The notes: generated by a model from the sequence alone, not told the origin. A stretch of DNA of 64,000 nt from DASUBN01 sp036000105 (GCA_036000105.1 DASYGE010000009.1:62001-126000); one strand, 5' to 3'; positions 9,362 through 18,194 are shown, counted from the stretch's first letter. Translations and numbers: made by a program.

Positions 9362-9437
9362 GGGCCGTTAGCTCAGTCGGTAGAGCAGCTGGCTTTTAAC
9401 CAGTTGGTCGACAGTTCGAATCTGTCACGGCCCACCA
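9362..9437 (+). tRNA. tRNA-Lys (anticodon TTT)
   Basis: A complete 76-base cloverleaf is readable. The acceptor stem is GGGCCGT paired with ACGGCCC, the D-arm is GCTC...GAGC, the anticodon loop is CTTTTAA with anticodon TTT between CTGG and CCAG, the T-arm is GACAG-TTCGAAT-CTGTC, and CCA is encoded at 9435-9437. Its 5-prime 19 bases occur again 120 bp upstream. Confidence 0.97.
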
Positions 9438-9560
9438 TTCCCATGCCGCTCCAGCGGATTACCCTGCCTCTGGTAAAATACCGTCGAATTCGGGGTTTCC
9501 CGCCTGACTTGCCTAAAGGCGCGGGATCTATTACAGGCATTCAAGCAGAGGTCTACGTAC

Positions 9561-10583
9561 ATGAACCTGCAGGAACTGGAACGCATCGCCCATAAGATCG
9601 TGGCCAAGCACCGGGGCATCCTGGCGGCGGACGAGAGCACCGGCACCATCGAGAAACGCTTCAAGGGCATCGGCATCAGCACATCTACAGAAGAGCTGCG
9701 GCGTGCTTACCGGGAGATGCTGTTCGCCACCCCCGGGGTCGGCAAGTTCATCAGCGGCGTGATCATGTACGACGAGACCATCCGGCAGAAGAGCAAGACC
9801 GGGGTGCCATTCCCGGAACTGCAGATGCAGCAGGACATGGTCCCGGGCATCAAGGTGGACAAAGGCACGAAACCGCTTGCCGGTGCGGCAGGCGAACTCA
9901 TCACCGAGGGCCTGGACGGGCTGCGGGAGCGGCTGCAGGAATACCACAAGCTGGGGGCACGTTTCGCCAAGTGGCGCGGCGTGATCGACATCGGCGCCGG
10001 CATGCCCAGCGCCTACTGCATCCGGGTGAATGCCCAGGCACTGGCCCGCTATGCGGCCCTGTGCCAGGAGCAGGGCCTGGTGCCCATCGTGGAGCCGGAA
10101 GTGCTCATGGACGGTGCCCACGACATCGCCCGCTGCGCGGCGGTCACTTCCGAGGTCCTGGAGACCGTATTCCACGAACTGCGTGCCCAGCATGTGGCAC
10201 TGGAAGGCATCCTGCTCAAGCCCAACATGGTGATCGCCGGCATGAAGTGCCCGCAGCAGGCCTCGGTGGAGGAGGTGGCGCGGGAGACGGTGAAAGTGTT
10301 GAAGCAGCAGGTGCCGGCCGCGGTGCCGGGCATCGTGTTCCTGTCCGGTGGCCAGAGCGAAGTGGCGGCCACGGCCCATCTGAACGCCATGAATGCCCTG
10401 GGGCCTGCGCCCTGGAAGCTCAGCTACTCCTATGGCCGGGCACTGCAGGCGGCTGCCTTGACCGCGTGGGGCGGCCAGGACGCCAAGCTCGCAGCCGGTC
10501 AGAAAACCTTCTACCACCGTGCTGAGTGCAATAGTGCCGCCTGTGCGGCGACGTATACCGCCCAGATGGAGAAGGCAGCCTAA
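9561..10583 (+). CDS. Fructose-bisphosphate aldolase, class I
   Basis: The enzyme cleaves fructose 1,6-bisphosphate to the two triose phosphates. This is the eukaryote-like class I (Schiff-base) type: GILAADESTGTIEKRF near residue 19, GVIMYDETIRQK near 66, and GILLKPNMVIAG with the Schiff-base lysine K220. The C-terminal SYSYGRALQ is also conserved. Length is 340 residues. Many Gammaproteobacteria use the unrelated class II metal enzyme, but the class I form is found in some groups, xanthomonads among them. It stands alone between tRNA-Lys and the mla promoter. Confidence 0.95.
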   Translation: MNLQELERIAHKIVAKHRGILAADESTGTIEKRFKGIGISTSTEELRRAYREMLFATPGVGKFISGVIMYDETIRQKSKTGVPFPELQMQQDMVPGIKVDKGTKPLAGAAGELITEGLDGLRERLQEYHKLGARFAKWRGVIDIGAGMPSAYCIRVNAQALARYAALCQEQGLVPIVEPEVLMDGAHDIARCAAVTSEVLETVFHELRAQHVALEGILLKPNMVIAGMKCPQQASVEEVARETVKVLKQQVPAAVPGIVFLSGGQSEVAATAHLNAMNALGPAPWKLSYSYGRALQAAALTAWGGQDAKLAAGQKTFYHRAECNSAACAATYTAQMEKAA

Positions 10584-10734
10584 GGCCGAATAGGCGGTTT
10601 TAGACCCCATATATTGATTGGGCTTCAGCCAAGACCGCAGCCTAATGTGAAGCTCTGGGGATACAGGGATGGTCACATGGTTAAATCAAGCCTATTCATG
10701 GGGTTAAATGGATCATCTAGCCTTAATCTTTCCA

Positions 10735-10776
10735 TTGACGGCAAAGGGCAAAACAAACTAGACTGGACCGTCTAGT
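10735..10776 (+). promoter_or_regulatory. Predicted promoter and overlapping operator-like palindrome of the mla operon
   Basis: TTGACG at 10735-10740 and TAGACT at 10759-10764 are separated by 18 bases, a plausible sigma-70 promoter for mlaF. The -10 lies within a perfect inverted repeat, ACTAGAC-6-GTCTAGT (10757-10776). A second overlapping dyad is TGGAC-6-GTCCA (10764-10779). Such dyads over a -10 usually bind a repressor. The same stem followed by CCATTTTTA could instead be a weak terminator for the aldolase gene. Confidence 0.5.
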
Positions 10777-10861
10777 CCATTTTTATATCCATAACGTATG
10801 GGATAGCGCCTTCGTCATTGATTAAGGCTCATCCTCCAGGGAATCCTGCTGGCAAGCAGCC

Positions 10862-11689
10862 ATGGTAAGCGAAACCGACAGCGGCTCCGAAAACGTCATC
10901 GAGATCAGCGGCCTCAAGTATCGCCGGGGCGAGAAGCTCATCTTCGATCGTCTGAACATCAACATCCTGCGCGGCAAGGTGACGGCCATCATGGGGCCTT
11001 CCGGCACCGGCAAGACCACGCTGTTACGCATCATGACGGGGCAGGTGTTACCGGACCGGGGGCGGATCATCGTCGATGGCCGCAACATCATGCGTCTCAC
11101 TGCTGAGCAGCTCTTCGAACTGCGCAAGGAGATGGGTTTCCTGTTCCAAAGCGGCGCCCTGTTCACCGACAATAGCGTCTATGAGAACGTGGCTTTCCCG
11201 TTGCGTGAGCACACCAAACTGCCCGAGAGCCTGATCCGCCAAGTGGTGCTCATAAAACTGCAGGCCGTGGGCCTGCGCGGCGCCTGGAACCTCATGCCGA
11301 CGGAACTCTCCGGCGGCATGTCGCGGCGCGTGGCGCTAGCGCGCGCCATCGCGCTGGATCCCAAGATCATCTTCTACGACGAGCCCTTCACCGGCCTCGA
11401 CCCCATCTCCATGGGCGTCATCGTGCGCCTCATCCGGCAGTTAAACGACAGCCTGGGGCTCACCAGCATCATCGTGTCCCATGACGTGGAGGAGGTGTCC
11501 TCCGTGTCTGACCACAGTTACCTCATCTCGGAAGGCAAGGTGGTGGCCTACGGCACCCCGCAGGAACTCGAAGAGAACAAGTCTGCCTGGGTGCGCCAGT
11601 TCATGAAGGGCCTGTCGGACGGCCCAGTGCCGTTCCATTATCCAGCGCCGGATCTCGCGAAGCAGCTGTTCGCAGGAGAGCAGGAATGA
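10862..11689 (+). CDS. mlaF: Phospholipid ABC transporter ATP-binding protein MlaF
   Basis: MlaF is the ATPase of the inner-membrane MlaFEDB complex that moves phospholipids between the membranes and keeps outer-membrane asymmetry. Walker A GPSGTGKTT is at residues 45-53, the ABC signature ELSGGMSRR near 148-156, and Walker B IIFYDEPFTGLDP near 169-181. Length is 275 residues. The stop overlaps mlaE by 4 bp. It is the first gene of mlaFEDCB. Confidence 0.96.
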   Translation: MVSETDSGSENVIEISGLKYRRGEKLIFDRLNINILRGKVTAIMGPSGTGKTTLLRIMTGQVLPDRGRIIVDGRNIMRLTAEQLFELRKEMGFLFQSGALFTDNSVYENVAFPLREHTKLPESLIRQVVLIKLQAVGLRGAWNLMPTELSGGMSRRVALARAIALDPKIIFYDEPFTGLDPISMGVIVRLIRQLNDSLGLTSIIVSHDVEEVSSVSDHSYLISEGKVVAYGTPQELEENKSAWVRQFMKGLSDGPVPFHYPAPDLAKQLFAGEQE

Positions 11690-12471
11690 TATCGCTGCTG
11701 CGCGAGATGTATTACATCATCCTGGGTTTCCTGGAAGGCTTCGGCGCCTGCTGGCTGTTCCTGTTCCGGCTCCTGCGCTACACACCTTCGGCGCTCTTGC
11801 GTTGGCGGCTGGTGTTCCAGCAGATCTACAGCGTGGGTGCCATGTCACTGGTGCTCATCATCGTCGCCGGCCTGTTCGTGGGCATGGTGCTCGGTCTCGA
11901 GAGCTATAACCTCCTGGCGCGTTTCGCCGCCACCAGCGCCGTCGGCTCTGGCATCGCCTTGTCCCTGTATCGCGAACTCGGACCGGTGATCACCGCGCTG
12001 CTGTTCGCCGGTCGCGCCGGCACCGCGCTCACCTCCGAGATCGGGCTGATGCGCGCCACCGAACAGCTCGCCGGCATGGAGATGATGGCGGTGGACCCGG
12101 TGCGCCGCATCGTGGTGCCGCGCTTCATCGCGGGCGCCATCTCCGTACCGCTCCTGACCGTCATCTTCTGCACCATCGGCATCCTCGGCGGCTACCTGTT
12201 GAGCGTGATGCACCTGGGGGTGGACGAGGGCGCCTTCTGGTCCCAGATGCGCGTCAACGTGGACCTGGTGGAAGACGTAATAGAGAGTACGGTCATCAAG
12301 GGCATAGTGTTCGGCGGGGCCATCAGCCTGCTGGCGGTGTACGAGGGTTTCTACGCCCAGCCCACCGCCGAAGGCGTGAGCAACGCCACCACGCGCACTG
12401 TGGTGAACAGCGCGTTAGCGGTATTGGTTTTGGATTACATATTGACCAGCGCATTCTTTCACGGAGCCTAA
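11686..12471 (+). CDS. mlaE: Phospholipid ABC transporter permease MlaE
   Basis: MlaE is the integral-membrane permease of the Mla complex. The 261-residue product has about five to six hydrophobic segments and the family signature RELGPVITALLFAGRAGTALTSEI-like region (near residues 96-117), then ATEQLAGMEMM. It overlaps mlaF and precedes mlaD by 3 bp. Confidence 0.96.
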   Translation: MISLLREMYYIILGFLEGFGACWLFLFRLLRYTPSALLRWRLVFQQIYSVGAMSLVLIIVAGLFVGMVLGLESYNLLARFAATSAVGSGIALSLYRELGPVITALLFAGRAGTALTSEIGLMRATEQLAGMEMMAVDPVRRIVVPRFIAGAISVPLLTVIFCTIGILGGYLLSVMHLGVDEGAFWSQMRVNVDLVEDVIESTVIKGIVFGGAISLLAVYEGFYAQPTAEGVSNATTRTVVNSALAVLVLDYILTSAFFHGA

Positions 12472-12474
12472 ATC

Positions 12475-12945
12475 ATGCGGCAGACACGCACGATCGAGAT
12501 AAGCACTGGCGCGTTCATCATCCTGGGATTCATGGCGCTGGTATTCCTCGCCACCAAGACGACGAACATCCAGACCTATGGCGACCACGGCGGTTATACT
12601 GTGAGCGCCAGTTTCAACAACATCGGCGGCCTCAAACCCCGCGCGTCGGTGACCATCGCGGGCGTGGCCGTGGGCCGGGTGCTCGCCATCAAGCTCGATC
12701 CCAAGAACTTCAATGCCGTGGTCACCCTGCAGATCTACGGCAGCTATCAGCAGATCCCGGATGACTCCACCGCCAGCATCCTGACCTCAGGCATCCTGGG
12801 CGAGCAATATATCGGCCTCGATCCAGGCGGTTCGGACACCTTCCTCAAGAACGGCAGCACCATCCAGTACACCCAGTCCGCGCTGGTGTTGGAGAAGCTC
12901 ATCGGCCAGTTCTTCTCAAAGGCTACAGCGCCAGGAGCGAAATAA
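12475..12945 (+). CDS. mlaD: Phospholipid-binding MCE-domain protein MlaD
   Basis: MlaD forms a hexameric periplasmic MCE ring attached to MlaFE. It has one N-terminal membrane helix (GAFIILGFMALVFLATKT) and a single MCE domain (YTVSASFNNIGGLKPRASVTIAGVAVGRV). A conserved EQYIGLDPGG and a C-terminal helix follow. Length is 156 residues, normal for the one-domain type. Confidence 0.96.
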   Translation: MRQTRTIEISTGAFIILGFMALVFLATKTTNIQTYGDHGGYTVSASFNNIGGLKPRASVTIAGVAVGRVLAIKLDPKNFNAVVTLQIYGSYQQIPDDSTASILTSGILGEQYIGLDPGGSDTFLKNGSTIQYTQSALVLEKLIGQFFSKATAPGAK

Positions 12946-12947
12946 TC

Positions 12948-13604
12948 ATGCGCAAGATACTTTTAGCGGTCTTATTCCTGCTCATCCCCGCGCTGCCGGC
13001 CTTGGCCGGCGACGCGCCCGCTGCGGGCGGCGCACTGCCGCCCGACCAGATCATCCAGCAGACCGCCAAGGAACTTTTTGATACGGTCAACAGCAAGAAG
13101 GCCGAGCTGCAGAAGAACCCCCAGGAGTTGTACAGCGTCGTGGGCGGCATCCTGCTGCCACGCTTCGATTTCGAGTACGCTTCACGGCTCGTGCTCGGGC
13201 AGGCTTGGCGCAACGCCACGCCGGAGCAGCGCAAGGCTTTCCAGGACGCGTTCTACAAGTACCTGGTGCACAGCTACGCCGATGCCCTGCTCAAGGGCAA
13301 TTACACCCAGAATAACGTGCAGGTATCGCCCTGGCAGCAGGGCGCCGATGCGAGCCAGGCCCGTGTTAGGACCAAGGTGCTGCGCGACAACGGCGCGCCG
13401 GTGGAAGTGGATTACGTGCTCACCAACAAGAGCGGCAGCTGGAAAGCCTTCGACGTGACCATCGAGGGCATCTCCTACGTGCTGAATTACCGAAACCAGT
13501 TCGGTCCGGAGGTCCAGAAGAGCGGTCTGGATGAACTCATCAAGCGCCTCAATACCGAGTCCGCCAACGGCACGGTGCAGGCCCCCTCCAAGGCTAACGA
13601 CTGA
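12948..13604 (+). CDS. mlaC: Phospholipid shuttle protein MlaC
   Basis: MlaC is the periplasmic lipid carrier between MlaA at the outer membrane and MlaD. The 218-residue product has a Sec signal ending in LPALAGDA and the Tol-tol-Ttg2 domain (LPRFDFEYASRLVLGQAWRNATPEQRKAF split over residues 65-95), then DYVLTNKSGSWKAFDVTIEGISYV. It shares one base with the mlaB start (TGATG). Confidence 0.95.
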   Translation: MRKILLAVLFLLIPALPALAGDAPAAGGALPPDQIIQQTAKELFDTVNSKKAELQKNPQELYSVVGGILLPRFDFEYASRLVLGQAWRNATPEQRKAFQDAFYKYLVHSYADALLKGNYTQNNVQVSPWQQGADASQARVRTKVLRDNGAPVEVDYVLTNKSGSWKAFDVTIEGISYVLNYRNQFGPEVQKSGLDELIKRLNTESANGTVQAPSKAND

Positions 13605-13903
13605 TGGCTGAGATACTCATCGAGGACGCTGGGAACGGACGCTTCCGCGTCTCCGGTCACCTGAGCTTTGCTACCGTGGGCAAGGCGCTGGTGACCGGCC
13701 AGGAGCTGTTCGCACATCACAAGCACATCGAACTGGATCTGCACGGGGTGGAGGGGACGGACAGCGCAGGCCTCGCCTTGCTGGTGGAGTGGGCGGGCTG
13801 GGCGCATCGCGAGCACCGCGAGATACTGTTCCGCCATCTACCCGCCCAGGCTCATGCCCTGGCGCGCATCAGCGAAGTGGACAAGCTTCTGCCCAGCAGT
13901 TGA
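13604..13903 (+). CDS. mlaB: STAS-domain protein MlaB
   Basis: MlaB is the small STAS subunit that binds MlaF and is needed for ATPase activity. The product is 99 residues with the STAS core HIELDLHGVEGTDSAGLALLVEW and the HLPAQAHALARISEVDKLL tail. It is last in the mlaFEDCB operon and is convergent with mlaA. The 144 bp between them hold no obvious terminator. Confidence 0.93.
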   Translation: MAEILIEDAGNGRFRVSGHLSFATVGKALVTGQELFAHHKHIELDLHGVEGTDSAGLALLVEWAGWAHREHREILFRHLPAQAHALARISEVDKLLPSS

Positions 13904-14047
13904 GTCGATTGCTGGTTTCTTTCAGACTAGTACGTAGCCTTCCCTGGCGAAGCCCTAAGTACCTTGGTTAACACTGGCCCGGACTGCTGTGCTACGAATC
14001 CTGCTTCGCGCCTCAGCCCAGGCTTTCCTGCCTGTCCGCGCGCTGTT

Positions 14048-15004
14048 TTACAGCGAGCCTTTGTCCGGTCGTTCGGCCGTTTCACGGCCGAATCCGTTTT
14101 GCTTTTCAGGAGGGGTTGAAGTGGCTGCGGCCGGTACGGCGGGAGCGGTGGGCTTGGCTGCCGTCACTGCGGCCGGCGCCGCAGTGGTAGGCTGCATTTT
14201 CGTGCCGACAGCCGGAGCGGCTAGCGCAGGAGCACTTGCGCTCGCCGCGCCAGGCGCGCGCTCGTCGTCATCATAATCGTCGTATTGCACCGGCGGATTC
14301 CCGTCGTAGATATTGTAGCGCCGGTTCTGGATATAGGCATCGCGTACGAAGGCGTAGGGGTCATAGGCGCTGTCTAGGCTGCCATTGGCCTGCATCAGGC
14401 CCGCACGGGTATCGATCCCATACAGCAGCGTGAGCGCGTTGCGATAGCGTGGGCCCATGTATTTGAGGGTTGGGTTGGCAGTCACATCCACATATAACCC
14501 GCCGGCATCCCGCACCGTGCTGGGCCCCAGCACCGGGATCACCAGATAGGGGCCCGAGGGCACGCCCCAGTGAGCGAAGGTCTCCCCGAGATCCTCTTCT
14601 TGATGGGGCAGGCTTATATGCGTAGCCACGTCGAAGAACCCGAACAGCCCGATGGTGCTGTTGACCAGGAAGCGGCCGGTGTCCTGCAGGCTCTGCTTGA
14701 ACTTGCCCTGGAGCGCGGCATTCACGATGTTCACGGGCTCGCCCAGGTTGCTGATGAAGTCGTGGAAGCGATTGCGCGCGGGTTCGGGTACGACGCGCAC
14801 ATAGGCGGTGGCCACGGGCCGCGCCACGTCCTTGTCCAGCTTGTCGTTGAAGGAATAGACGGCGCGGTTGAACTTCTCCCAGGGGTCCTTGGTCTGGGTG
14901 GTGTAATCCGGCGGCACGCTGGCGCAGCCAGCAAGTAGGGTGCAGGCCACCATCCAGGCGACAGGTAGGCGTAGCCGCGACAGGCAGCGCGCTGAGACGG
15001 TCAT
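14048..15004 (-). CDS. mlaA: Outer-membrane lipoprotein MlaA (VacJ) with a long acidic and Ala/Pro C-terminal tail
   Basis: MlaA is the outer-membrane lipoprotein that removes mislocalised phospholipid from the outer leaflet and passes it to MlaC. The lipobox is LLAGC. The core reads DPWEKFNRAVYSFNDKLD, then NSTIGLFGFFDVA and the family segment DLGETFAHWGVPSGPYLVIPVLGP. The core ends near residue 240; about 75 further residues form an acidic Tyr/Asp patch (YDDYDDDE) and a low-complexity Ala/Pro/Thr tail that E. coli MlaA lacks. It is encoded convergently to mlaFEDCB. Confidence 0.95.
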   Translation of the reverse strand: MTVSARCLSRLRLPVAWMVACTLLAGCASVPPDYTTQTKDPWEKFNRAVYSFNDKLDKDVARPVATAYVRVVPEPARNRFHDFISNLGEPVNIVNAALQGKFKQSLQDTGRFLVNSTIGLFGFFDVATHISLPHQEEDLGETFAHWGVPSGPYLVIPVLGPSTVRDAGGLYVDVTANPTLKYMGPRYRNALTLLYGIDTRAGLMQANGSLDSAYDPYAFVRDAYIQNRRYNIYDGNPPVQYDDYDDDERAPGAASASAPALAAPAVGTKMQPTTAAPAAVTAAKPTAPAVPAAATSTPPEKQNGFGRETAERPDKGSL

Positions 15005-15051
15005 GGAGGTTCCTTGCGACAGACCCGCTTATCCTAGCAGGTGGGGCAGGT

Positions 15052-16608
15052 TCATGGAAAATCTTCCTGATCTGTGCGTGCCTGCTTGGCTTCCTGTTCG
15101 ACGCGATGCAGGCGCGCGCGGTAGCGCTGCTGCTGCAGGCTGTCGATGCCGGGTGTGGCGAGAGCGATGCGCAGCTGATCCACGGCGGCCGTGGGCAGCC
15201 CGCTCGACAGGTAATATTCTGACATGTAGTAGTGGGAATCGGCACTGTCCCCCAGCTTGTCATAAGCCTTCGCCATGAGGCGCAGGGCTTCAGGTTCGCG
15301 ATGGCTGCCATAGCTGAGGAGATTGAGGATATCCACGGCGCTGCGCGGTTTGTTCACATCGATGAGGTCGCTGGCGTAGCTCAAGACTAGGGGGCTGCTG
15401 TCCGGGAACAGTCGCATGGCGGAATCATAAGTCTCGATGGCCTCGCTGGTCTTGCCGCCCTGTATCTCGCTGTCGGCGAGGCCGATGCGGAAGGCGATCA
15501 CGTCATCGTATTCGGTGACGAGCGCGCGCATGATCATAGTGGCCTCCGCATAGTGGCCGAGCCGTGCATCCACCAGGGCCAGACCGTAGCGCATGGGCAC
15601 CTGGTTCCAGCCCTGGGTGGTCTGTATCCCGCCGGTGAAATACTCGAGCAGCTTATCGGTGCCGCCGTCCTGCATGGCCTTGAGGCGGGCTTTCATCAGC
15701 AAGAAGCTGCGGCTGTCGGGCCGTTTAGGCACATGCAGCTCAGCTGCACGGTTCTGGGCCTCGGCCATGCGCGTGAGGTCCAGGGGGTGGTCCAGCAGGA
15801 ACTCGGGGATTCTGTCATAGCCGTTCAGAGACGAGTTCTGCTGCATCTTGGCGAAGAAATCCACCATGCCCTGGGGCTGGTAACCGGCGCGCGCCAGGGT
15901 GGCGATACCGACCCGGTCCGCCTCAGCTTCATCGCCGCGGGTGTAGTTGATCTGGTGTTGGATGAGGGTGGATTCAGCCGTTGCCAGGGCACCCGCTGCC
16001 ACGTTCGGGTCACTGGTCTTGGTGGCGGCAAGCAAGCCGGCCAACATGGTGACCACATTCATGAAGGTCTGGTTCTTCTGGTCCTCCAGTCCGCGCGCCA
16101 GATGGCGCTGGGTGACATGGCCTATCTCGTGGGCGAGCACGCCGGCGAGTTCGTCTTCATTGTCCGACATGAGGAAGAGGCCGCTGTTCACCACGATGAA
16201 GCCGCCGGGCAGGGTGGTGGCGTTGATGTCATCGTCGTCGATGACGTAGAAGCCGAAATTCAGGCTGGGGTTGTCGCTGTGCGAGGACAGGGAATGGCCC
16301 AGATTCTGGATGTATTCCGCGACCAGTGGATCATCGACGATGGCATCGGCTTCGCGCAGCTCGTTTATTATCTGCAAGCCGATCTCATACTCCTGTTGCG
16401 GGCTGATCACGTCCGCGCCGGCTTCACCTATCTGCGGCAGGTTGAAATCGCTGCCGCCGGTCTGGCCGGGGCCGGTGCTCGGGGTCCCCGGCAGGTTCTG
16501 CAGGGCCGTCACCGAGAGATCCGGCGGGTCGGTGGTGGCGAGCGCCGTGCTGACCGCGAAGAGTCCGGCTACGGCGCAGGTCAGGAGTTTCGGGAAGAAG
16601 CGCTTCAA
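15052..16608 (-). CDS. bepA: Periplasmic M48 metalloprotease/chaperone with TPRs, BepA (YfgC) type
   Basis: BepA-type proteins assist and quality-control outer-membrane protein assembly, notably LptD. There is a signal peptide (residues 1-24), an M48 zinc motif H160-E161-x-x-H164 (LAHEIGHVTQRH), and TPR-like repeats over roughly residues 320-510. Length is 518 residues. It is encoded 47 bp upstream of mlaA on the same strand, so the two envelope genes may be cotranscribed. The conserved LPGGFIVVNSGL segment supports the BepA subgroup over HtpX. Confidence 0.92.
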   Translation of the reverse strand: MKRFFPKLLTCAVAGLFAVSTALATTDPPDLSVTALQNLPGTPSTGPGQTGGSDFNLPQIGEAGADVISPQQEYEIGLQIINELREADAIVDDPLVAEYIQNLGHSLSSHSDNPSLNFGFYVIDDDDINATTLPGGFIVVNSGLFLMSDNEDELAGVLAHEIGHVTQRHLARGLEDQKNQTFMNVVTMLAGLLAATKTSDPNVAAGALATAESTLIQHQINYTRGDEAEADRVGIATLARAGYQPQGMVDFFAKMQQNSSLNGYDRIPEFLLDHPLDLTRMAEAQNRAAELHVPKRPDSRSFLLMKARLKAMQDGGTDKLLEYFTGGIQTTQGWNQVPMRYGLALVDARLGHYAEATMIMRALVTEYDDVIAFRIGLADSEIQGGKTSEAIETYDSAMRLFPDSSPLVLSYASDLIDVNKPRSAVDILNLLSYGSHREPEALRLMAKAYDKLGDSADSHYYMSEYYLSSGLPTAAVDQLRIALATPGIDSLQQQRYRARLHRVEQEAKQARTDQEDFP

Positions 16609-16742
16609 GGCGGTCCACCTGGGATAGGGCGTTCAGCCGCCCCATGAGGAGTGACGCCATTATCGCATGTCGGTTGACGGGGTGAGCTGCGGCCGTGCTC
16701 AGTGCTGTCAGTTTGTAACCATATGTAATGATGCCACACAGG

Positions 16743-16771
16743 AAAAAGCCCCTGCATTGCAGGGGCTTTTT
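16743..16771. terminator. Bidirectional intrinsic terminator downstream of the FadL-like gene
   Basis: A perfect 13-bp stem AAAAAGCCCCTGC / GCAGGGGCTTTTT with an ATT loop has A/T tracts on both sides, so it can terminate on either strand. It lies 19 bp past the stop of the minus-strand FadL gene and before the bepA start region. Confidence 0.9.
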
Positions 16772-16790
16772 AAATCACAAACTTTTCCGT

Positions 16791-18194
16791 TCAGAAATGG
16801 TAGCGATAGCTCAAGGCCAGGATGTCCGCATCCGCCTTGAAGCTGCCGACGATGTGGTCGTCGCCGGCGGCGTTGGTCTGGTTGAAAGATACATTGCTGC
16901 CGAGGAACAGGTGGGCGTAGCCGAGGTCCCACTGGGAATGCTCGCTGGTATGCCAGGTCGCGCCGAAGGCTATCCAGCGACGGGTATCGTCCGGCAGGCG
17001 CGCGGTGCGGCTGGCGTTCACCGCATTGTTGCAGGTATTTGGGTTGCTGACCGTGGTGTTGCAGGGGGCCGCCGGATCCGGCACCGGGGTCTTGTCCAAG
17101 GCCACGCCGCCGCGGAAGGTCCAGTCCTGGTTGAACTTGTAGTCCAGGCCGAAGCTGTAGCGGTTCGAGTTGCTCAGGCCCTCGTCCACGATGACATCCT
17201 GGGTGCCCGCGTTCGCGAACTTGATGTCCAGCTTGTCGAAGCTGCTCCAGCCGGTGTTCGACCAATCGGCGGTCAAGGACCACTGGTCGTTCAGCTGCTG
17301 GAAGTAGCTCAAGGACATGATCCGGGGGGTCTCGAAGCTAGAGGAGACGCCCTGGTTCTGGAACTGGGGCTGGGCGGCGAACACGCCAGGCACATTGGTG
17401 AACGAGGCGTTGCCGGAGATGTCGTGGTTGACGGTCGAGCGGTAGGCGAAGCCCAAGCGCTTGGTGCTGTCGATATCCCACAGGGCGCCGATGTTCCAGC
17501 CGGTGCCATGACCGCTGGCCTGTGTGGAGAAGAAGCCGTCATGGTTCTGGGGAGTGAGGCCGAGAGACGTGCAGGTCACGGGGTTCACCTGGCCGAAGCA
17601 GATGGCGCCGAAGTCCACGTCATTGGTCAGCTTCACGTTCATCTGCTGGTAGTCGATGCCGAAGCCCAGCGAGAAGTTGGGCGCCACTTTCCAGGACAAG
17701 GTCGGGTTGTAGTTGATCACCGACACGCTGCTGTAGATCGCCTGGTAACGGAATATCGAATCGTTATCGTATTTGGTGGCCAGGCCGAACGGGGTGTTGA
17801 GCCCGAAGCCGAAGGTCCAGCTGTCGTTGATGGGCCTGGAGTAATACACGAACAGAGGCCCACCGAGCTTGCCGACGCTGCCGCCGTTGCCACCCGAGAG
17901 GGGCTGGCCGATGGCATCAGTGGCGCTGGTCTTGTTGAAGTCCGCACCGAAACGGATCAGAGCGTAACCACCCAGGATCTCGGAGCCGTTGAGATTCGAG
18001 AGCCCGGCAGGGTTGTACCAGATGGTGGAGGCGTCTTCCGCAGCTGCCGCGCCGCCGGAATGGGCGCGGCCGAGGCTGGTGGCGCTCATCTCGGTGAGTT
18101 GGAAGTTGGCGGCGGAGGCGAAACCCGGCAGGATCAGCGCCAGAGCGGCGGCGATGCTGGACAGAGTCCCCAAGGCAAGCTGTTTATTATTCAT
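16791..18194 (-). CDS. fadL: FadL/OmpP1-family outer membrane long-chain fatty acid channel
   Basis: The family imports long-chain fatty acids or other hydrophobic compounds across the outer membrane through a 14-strand barrel with an N-terminal plug. The 467-residue product has a Sec signal ending in GFASA, then the plug signature NFQLTEMSATSLGRAHSGGAA and the conserved DASTIWYNPAGLSNL (NPA motif). The last residues (LALSYRYHF) end in phenylalanine, as barrels recognised by BAM usually do. It is monocistronic, with its own terminator. The substrate cannot be told from sequence. Confidence 0.92.
   Translation of the reverse strand: MNNKQLALGTLSSIAAALALILPGFASAANFQLTEMSATSLGRAHSGGAAAAEDASTIWYNPAGLSNLNGSEILGGYALIRFGADFNKTSATDAIGQPLSGGNGGSVGKLGGPLFVYYSRPINDSWTFGFGLNTPFGLATKYDNDSIFRYQAIYSSVSVINYNPTLSWKVAPNFSLGFGIDYQQMNVKLTNDVDFGAICFGQVNPVTCTSLGLTPQNHDGFFSTQASGHGTGWNIGALWDIDSTKRLGFAYRSTVNHDISGNASFTNVPGVFAAQPQFQNQGVSSSFETPRIMSLSYFQQLNDQWSLTADWSNTGWSSFDKLDIKFANAGTQDVIVDEGLSNSNRYSFGLDYKFNQDWTFRGGVALDKTPVPDPAAPCNTTVSNPNTCNNAVNASRTARLPDDTRRWIAFGATWHTSEHSQWDLGYAHLFLGSNVSFNQTNAAGDDHIVGSFKADADILALSYRYHF

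Noticed and set aside
13989..14276. Plus-strand open frame beside mlaB
   Set aside because: It is antisense to the low-complexity Ala/Pro tail of MlaA and has no ribosome site or motif.
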